A stretch of 64,000 nucleotides of DNA. It comes from Ehretia macrophylla (lineage: Eukaryota; Streptophyta; Magnoliopsida; Boraginales; Ehretiaceae). This document shows positions 58,457-64,000 of the stretch, in pieces. Each line of letters starts with the position of its first letter. Position 1 is the stretch's first letter. The stretch is from the NCBI GenBank assembly GCA_037974665.1, contig CM075769.1:81535190-81599189 (forward strand), read 5' to 3'. A program made the translations under genes and the position numbers. The notes under the pieces are model-generated. The model had not been told where the DNA came from. It worked only from the letters and a program-made list of their open reading frames with translations, and ran no database searches.

Positions 58457-59012
58457 GTCATGTTGAGGGCACAATTTCTTTATGTGTTAATGGTTCACAG
58501 TGCCAGCCTAGAGAGATGGCCCATTCAAAAGGCCCAATGGGCTTAACGACAATCCATCTGCTTCAACAATGCAGCATCCTCGCAAGAAGTGATATCTACA
58601 CGTTGTAGGGCCCTCTGATGTCCCGCGAGTAAGGTTGTCGTCCTTTTAACAGCTCACGACGTACGATCCGGGACGAAAAAACAGAACAAAAGAAGAAAAG
58701 TAGCTTGAAACTGATGAAAACGTTCAATTTTAGGCTCCAAAAAGGGAACAGCGAGCAAGCCGGCTGCCCCCGTCGTGGAGCTCTCAGAGAGCTTTGCAAC
58801 GGTATGCTGTGCGCCGCGAAACTCCTTATGGATCAAAAGTTATGGGCACTGGAGCGACGAAGACTTGGTCACAAGCCCTACGCCCTCGGTTTGCGAGCCC
58901 AGCCTCTATGTGAAGTGATGTTGTCTTGCCTAATGTTCCGTGGGATTCGGTAATAGGGATTTTGTGGATAAAGTATCTTGGCAACGCTAACCAGGGCAAA
59001 AAAAATTGAATA

Positions 59013-59132
59013 GAGGGTGCAACACGAGGACTTCCCAGGGGGTCACCCATACTAGTACCACTCTCGCCCAAGCATGCTCAACTTCAGAGTTCTGATGTGA
59101 TCCGATGCATTAGTGCTGGTATGATCGCACCG
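59013..59132 (-). rRNA. 5S rRNA: 5S rRNA gene, minus copy 68
   Basis: Class II. TGCATCGGATCACATC and GAGTGGTACTAGTATGG; the 3' end reads GCACCCTC. Confidence 0.95.
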
Positions 59133-59688
59133 GTCATGTTGAGGGCACAATTCCTATATGTGTTAACGGTTCACAGTCCCAGCTTGAGAGATGGCCCATT
59201 CAGAAGGCCCAATGGGCTTAACGATAACCTATCCGCTTCAACAATGCAGCATCCTCGCAAGACGTGATATCGACACATTGTATGGACCTCTAATGTCCCG
59301 CAAGTCAGGTTGTCGTCCTTTTAACAGTTCACGGCGTACGATCTGGGACAGAAAAACAGAGAAAAATAAGAAAAATGGCCTGAAACTGATGAAAACGTTC
59401 GATTTTGGGCTCCAAAAACGGGCACAACTAGCAAGCTGGCTGCCCCTATCGTAGAACTCTGAAAGAGCTTTGCAATTGTATGCTGTGCGCCGCGTAACTC
59501 TTTACGGATCAAAAGTTATCGTCACCAGAGCAACAGAGACCTGGTCACAAGCCATACGCCCTCTGTTTGCTGGCCCAGCCTCTACGTGAAGCGATGTTGT
59601 CTTGCCTAATGTTCCGTGGGATTCGGTAATATAGATTTGGTGGATAAAGTATCTTGGCAACCCTAACCAGGGGAAAAAAAATTGAAAA

Positions 59689-59808
59689 GGGGGTGCAACA
59701 CGAGGACTTCCCAGGGGGTCACCCATCCTAGTACTACTCTCTCCCAAGCACGCTTAACTTCAGAGTTCTGATGGGATCCGGTGCATTAGTGTTGGTAAGA
59801 TTGCACCT
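59689..59808 (-). rRNA. 5S rRNA: 5S rRNA gene, minus copy 69
   Basis: Class III. AGGTGCAATCTTACCAAC at the 5' end; GGGAGAGAG after box A; box A intact. Confidence 0.96.
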
Positions 59809-60364
59809 GTCATGTTGAGGGCACAATTCCTATATGTATTAACAGTTCACAATCCCAGCTAGAGAGATGGCCCATTCAGAAGGCCCAATGGGCATAACGA
59901 CAACCCATCCGCTTCTACAATGAAGCATTCTCGCAAGACGTGAAATTGACACGTCGTAGGGCCCTCTGATGTCCCGCGAGTTAGGTTGTTGTCCTTTTAA
60001 CAGTTCACGACGGACGATCCAGGAGGGAAAAGCAGAGCAAAAGAAGAAAAGTGGCCTGAAACTAATGAAAAATTTTGATTTTAGGCGCCAAAAATGGGCA
60101 CAGCGAGCAAGCTAGTTGCCCCCATCGTAGAGCTCTCAGAGAGCTTTGCAACGGTATGTTGTGCGCCGCGTAACTCCTTACGGATCAAAAGTTATGGGCA
60201 CCGGAGCGACGGAGACCTGGTCACAAACCCTACGCCCTCGGTTTGCAGGCCCAGCCTCTACATGAAGCGATGTTGTCTTGCCTAATGTTCCGTGGGATTC
60301 AATAATATAGATTTGGTGGATGAAGTATCTTGGCAACTCTAACCAGGGCAGAAAAAATTGAAAA

Positions 60365-60484
60365 GGGGGTGCAACACGAGGACTTCCCAGGGGGTCACCC
60401 ATCCTAGTACTACTCTCGCCCAAGCACGCTTAACTTCAGAGTTCTGATGTGATCTAGTGCATTAGTGCCGGTATGATCGAACCG
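60365..60484 (-). rRNA. 5S rRNA: 5S rRNA gene, minus copy 70
   Basis: Mixed: C1 and A35 with A54. CACTAGATCACATC and CATACCGGC; the latter and the upstream spacer match minus copy 62. TATA-like box CATATAG. Confidence 0.95.
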
Positions 60485-61039
60485 GTCATGTTGAGGGCAC
60501 AATTCCTATATGCGTTAACGGTTCACAGTCCCCGCTAGAGAGATGGCCTTTTCAGAAGGCCCAATGGGCTTAACGACAACCCATCCGCTTCAACAATGCA
60601 GCATCCTCGCAAGACGTGATATCGACACGTTGTAGAGACCTCTGATTTCCCGCGAGTCAGGTTGTTGTCCTTTTAACAGTTCACGACGTACGATCCGGGA
60701 CGGAAAAACAGAGTAAATGAAAAAAAGTGGCCTGAAGCTGATGAAAACGTTCGATTTTAGGCTCGAAAAAGGGGCACAACGAGGAAGCTGGTTGCCCCGT
60801 CTTAGAGCTCTCAAAGAGCTTCGCAACGGTATGCTGTGCGCACCGTAACTCCTTACGTATCAAAAGTTCGAGGCACCGGAGCGACGGAGACCTGGTCACA
60901 AACCCTACGCCCTCGGTTTGCTTGCCTAGCCTCTACGTGAAGCGATGTTGTCTTGCCTAATGTTCCGTGGGATTCGGTAATAGAGATTTGGTGGATAAAG
61001 TATCTTGGCAACCCTAACCAGGGCAAAAAAAATTGAAAA

Positions 61040-61159
61040 GGGGGCGCAACACGAGGACTTCCCAGGGGGTCACCCATCCTAGTACTACTCTCGCCCAAGC
61101 ACGCTCAACTTCCGAGTTCTGATGTGATCCGGTGCATTAGTGCTGGTATGATCGCACCA
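61040..61159 (-). rRNA. 5S rRNA: 5S rRNA gene, minus copy 71
   Basis: T1, A35, G54, almost identical to minus copy 64 (CTCGGAAG, GCGCCCCC). Confidence 0.96.
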
Positions 61160-61714
61160 TTCATGTTGAGGGCACAATTCTTATATGTGTTAATGGTTCA
61201 CAGTCGCAGCTAGAGAGACGGCCCATTCAGAAGGCCCAATGGGCTAAACGACAACCCATCCGCTTCAACAATGCAGCATCCTCGCAAGAAATGATATCGA
61301 CACATTGTAGGGCCCTCTGATGTCCCGTGACTCAGGTTGTCGTCCTTTTAACTGTTCACGACGTACTATCCGAGACGGAAAAACAGAGCAAAAGAAGAAA
61401 TGTGGCTTGAAACTGATGAAAACATTCTATTTTGGGCTCCAAAAAGGGTCACAGCGAGCAAGCTAGCTGCCCCCATCGTAGAGCTCTCAGAGAGCTTTGC
61501 AACAGTATGTTATGCGCCGCGTAACTCCCTATGGATCAAAAGTTATGGGCACCGGTGCGACGGAGACCTGGTCACAAACCCTAAGCCCTCGGTTTGCAGG
61601 CCCATCCTCTACGTGAAGCGATGTTGTCTTGCCTAATGTTCCATGGGATTCGGTAATTCAGATTTGGTGGATAAATTATCTTGGCAACCCTAACCAGGGG
61701 AAAAAAGGTGAAAA

Positions 61715-61834
61715 TTGGGTGCAACACGAGGACTTCCTTGGGGGTCACCCATCCTATACCTACTCTCGCCCAAGCACGCTTAACTTCGGAGTTCTGATGG
61801 GATCCGGTGCATTAGTGCTGGTATGATCGCACCT
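61715..61834 (-). rRNA. 5S rRNA: 5S rRNA gene, minus copy 72
   Basis: Class III. GAGTAGGTATAGG before box C; the 3' end is GCACCCAA. Spacers on both sides match those of minus copy 65. Promoter CATAAAG. Confidence 0.95.
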
Positions 61835-62361
61835 GCCATGTTGAGGGCACAATTCCTTTATGTGTTAACGGTTCACAGTCCCAGCCTAGACAGATGGCCC
61901 ATTCAAAAGGCCCAATAGGCTTAACGACAGCACATCCGCTTCAACAACGCAACATCCTCGCAAGACGTGATATTGACATGTTGTAGGGCCCTCTGATGTC
62001 CCGCAAGTCCGGTTGTCGTCTTTTTAATAGTTCAGGAGGTATGATCCGGGACCGAAAAATAGAGAAAAAGAAGAAAAGTGGTCTGAAACTAATGGGCAAA
62101 GCGAGCAAGCTGGCTTCCCCCATCGTAGAGCTCTCAGAGAGCTTTGCAACGGTATGCTGTGCGCCACGTAACTCCTTACGGATCAAAAGTTATGGCACCG
62201 GAGCGACGGTGACCTGGTCGCAAACCCTACGCCCCCGGTTTGCGGGCCCAGCCTCTACGTGAAGCGATGTTGTCTTGCCTAATGTTCCGTGGGGTTCGGT
62301 TATAGAGGTTCGGTGGAGAAAGTATCTTGGCAACCCCAACCAGGGCAAAAAAAATTGAAAA
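61835..62361 (-). repeat. Spacer with about 30-bp loss (between minus copies 72 and 73)
   Basis: AAACTAATG runs into GGCAAAGCGAGC, leaving out the A-rich and TTCGATTTTAGG stretch. The bases AATG occur at both ends of the lost part in the related spacer near 57400, which suits slippage between short repeats. Confidence 0.75.
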
Positions 62362-62481
62362 GGGGTTGCAACACGAGGACTTCCCAAGAGGTCACCCATC
62401 CCAGTACTACTCTCGCCCAAGCACGCTCAACTTCGGAGTTCTGATGTGATTCGGTGCATTAGTGCTTGTATGATCGCACCG
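62362..62481 (-). rRNA. 5S rRNA: 5S rRNA gene, minus copy 73
   Basis: Class II, partner of minus copy 66 (CATACAAGC, CGAATCACATC, ACTGGGATGGG). Its 3' spacer has lost about 29-30 bp. Confidence 0.96.
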
Positions 62482-62999
62482 GTCATGTTGAGGGCACAAT
62501 TCCTATATGTGTTAACGGTTCACAGTCCCAGCTAGAGAGATAGCCCATTCAGAAGGCCCAATAGGCTTAATGACAACCCATCCACTTCAACAATGCTGCA
62601 TCCTCGCAAGACGTGATATCGACACGTTGTAGGGCCTACAGATGTCCCGCGAGTAAGGTTGTCGTCCTTTTAACAATTCACGACGTATGATCCGGGATGG
62701 AAAAATAGAGTAAAGGAAGAAAAGTAGCCTGAAATTGATGAAAACGTTCAATTTTGAGCTCCAAAAGCTCTCAGAGAGCTTTGCAACGGTATGTTGTGAC
62801 CCGCGTAACTCCTTACGGATCAAAAGTTATGGGCACCGGAGCGACGGAGACCTGGTCACAAATCTTACGCCCTCGGTTTGCGGGCCCAGCCTCTACGTGA
62901 ATCGATGTTGACTTGCCTAATGTTCCGTGGGATTCAGTAAAAGAGATTTGGTGCATAAAGTATCTTGGCAACCCTAAGAAGGGTAAAATAAACTGAAAA
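62482..62999 (-). repeat. Spacer with 38-bp loss (between minus copies 73 and 74)
   Basis: Carries the same loss as the spacer at 57819-58336 and also shares GATAGCCCATTC, CCAATAGGC and AATGCTGCATCC with it. Confidence 0.85.
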
Positions 63000-63119
63000 G
63001 TGGGTACAACACGAGGACTTCCCAGGGGGTCACCCATCCCAGTACTACTCTAGCCCAAGCACGCTTAACTTCGGAGTTCTGATGGGATCCGGTGCATTAG
63101 TGCTGGTATGATCGCACCT
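63000..63119 (-). rRNA. 5S rRNA: 5S rRNA gene, minus copy 74
   Basis: Class III. Box A intact; ACTGGGATGGG in box C, GGGCTAGAG after box A, 3' GTTGTACCCAC. Promoter CATAAAG. Its 3' spacer carries the 38-bp loss also seen next to minus copy 67. Confidence 0.96.
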
Positions 63120-63675
63120 GTCATGTTGAGGGCACAATTTCTTTATGTGTTAACAGTTCATAGTCCCAGCCTATAGAGATGGCCCATTCAAAAGGCTCAA
63201 TGGGCTTAACGACAATCCATCTGCTTCAACAATGCAGCATCCTCGCAAGACGTGATATCGACACGTTGTAGGGTCCTCTGATATCCCTCGAGTTAGGTTG
63301 TCGTCCTTTTAACAGTTCACGACGTACGATCCAGGATGAAAAAATAGAGCAAAAGAAGAAAAGTGGCCTGAAACTAATGAAAAAGCTCAATTTTAGGCTC
63401 CAAAAACGGGCACAGTGAGCAAGCTGGCTGCCCCCGTCGTAGAGCTCTCAGATAGCTTTGCCACGGCATCTTGTGCGCCGCGTAACTTCTTACAGATCAA
63501 AAGTTATGGGAACCGGAGCGACGGAGACCTGGTCCCAAACCCTACGCCCTCAGTTTGCGGGCCCAGCCTCTACGTGAAGCGATGTTGTCTTGCCTAATGT
63601 TCCGTGGGATTCGGTAATAGAGATTTGGTGGATAAAGTATCTTGGCAACCCTAACCAGGGCAAAAAAATTGAAAA

Positions 63676-63795
63676 GGGGGTACAACACGAGGACTTCCAA
63701 GGGGTTCACCCATCCTAGTACTACTCTCGCCCAAGCATGCTCAACTTCGGAGTTCTGATGTGATCCGGTGCATTAGTGCTGGTATGATCGCACCA
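63676..63795 (-). rRNA. 5S rRNA: 5S rRNA gene, minus copy 75
   Basis: T1, A35, G54. Box A GTTGAGCATGC; GGGTGAACCCC in box C; 3' GTTGTACCCCC. Confidence 0.95.
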
Positions 63796-64000
63796 GTCAT
63801 GTTGAGGGCACAATTCCTACATGTGTTAATGGTTCACAGTCCTAGCTAGAGAGATGGCCCATTCAGAAGGCTCAATGGGCTTAACGACAACCCATCCGAT
63901 TCAACAATGCAGCATCCTCGCAAGACGTGATATCGACACGTTGTTGGGCCCTCTGATGTCCCGCGAGTCAGGTTGTAGTCCTTTTAACAGTTCACGACGT
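63796..64000 (-). repeat. Partial 5S spacer at the window edge
   Basis: Upstream region of minus copy 75 (TATA-like CATGTAGG, TGGGCC pair, ACGTCGTGAAC stretch); the rest of the unit lies outside the window. Confidence 0.9.

Larger units (their letters stand above)
54997..58980. repeat. Seven-unit-offset repeat, left member (minus copies 62-67)
   Basis: The series of unit types recurs at 60365-63620 (copies 70-74). Markers: spacer GTCCCCGCTAGAG, then GCGCAAC 3' ends, GGTAATTCAGATTT, CCCAGTACTAC and a 38-bp spacer loss. Copies 63 and 64 form an extra local doubling. Confidence 0.82.
60365..63620. repeat. Seven-unit-offset repeat, right member (minus copies 70-74)
   Basis: Partner of 54997-58980; copies 64 and 71 are 4692 bp apart. 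It has its own later loss of about 29-30 bp at 62094-62097. Confidence 0.82.
38754..64000 (-). repeat. 5S rDNA tandem array, - strand segment, right part (38 genes)
   Basis: Continuation of the minus-strand array beyond the LTR element. Spacing is 673-679 bp except where a spacer or gene has lost 19, 29-30 or 38 bases. Class II genes dominate and alternate with class III. Blocks of two, four and seven units are repeated. The last 205 bases are the upstream spacer of a unit whose gene lies outside the window. Confidence 0.97.

Noticed and set aside
1-64000. Regular spacing suggesting a CRISPR array or satellite DNA
   Set aside because: The repeated 120-base part is clearly a 5S rRNA gene with promoter and terminator, and the period is about 676 bp; it is rDNA.
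1-64000. tRNA, 18S/25S rRNA, snRNA or host protein genes
   Set aside because: I looked for typical starts and motifs and saw none outside the 5S genes and the LTR element.

Overview
The window is a plant 5S ribosomal DNA array. It holds 85 copies of the 120-nt 5S rRNA gene (82 near full length, 3 cut short), set in tandem units of about 676 bp (gene plus a spacer of about 556 bp). One 7.8-kb LTR retrotransposon interrupts the array. The gene matches the flowering-plant 5S consensus closely (start GGGTGCGATCATACC, box A AGTTAAGCGTGCTTG, box C GGATGGGTGACC), and the LTR element has a plant tRNA-Met primer site. I infer a plant, probably a eudicot, but cannot name the species. I see no protein-coding gene of the host.

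Layout. 1-6190: ten 5S genes on the + strand, with a three-unit (A-B-C) higher-order pattern. 6190/6191: abrupt inversion; the two arrays face each other 3' end to 3' end, and the copies on both sides are cut. 6191-30977: 37 genes on the - strand. 30978-38753: a Ty3/gypsy-type, Tekay-like element with a very long left LTR, a shorter right LTR and a 2.9-kb interior without a readable protein. 38754-64000: 38 more - strand genes, rich in repeated blocks of two, four and seven units.

Each unit is a self-contained Pol III cassette: a TATA-like CATATAG at about -27, GC at about -14 and usually C at -1; the gene with its internal control region; then a T4 and T8 terminator. Spacers also keep a pair of TGGGCC motifs near -80/-67, a GCCCATTGGGC palindrome, an AGCTCTCAGAGAGCT palindrome and a TTAGGGTT motif just past the terminator.

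The genes fall into three classes, named here by RNA positions 1/35/54. Class I is G/C/A, the canonical form: nearly all + copies and the left end of the - array. Class II is C/A/G: 27 copies have all three changes, and 35 carry G54 inside box A; none lies left of 10.9 kb. Class III is A/C/A, 17 - strand copies. Linked classes, multi-unit repeats and hybrid units point to local unequal exchange and duplication rather than array-wide homogenisation. Copies are numbered plus 1-10 and minus 1-75 from left to right.
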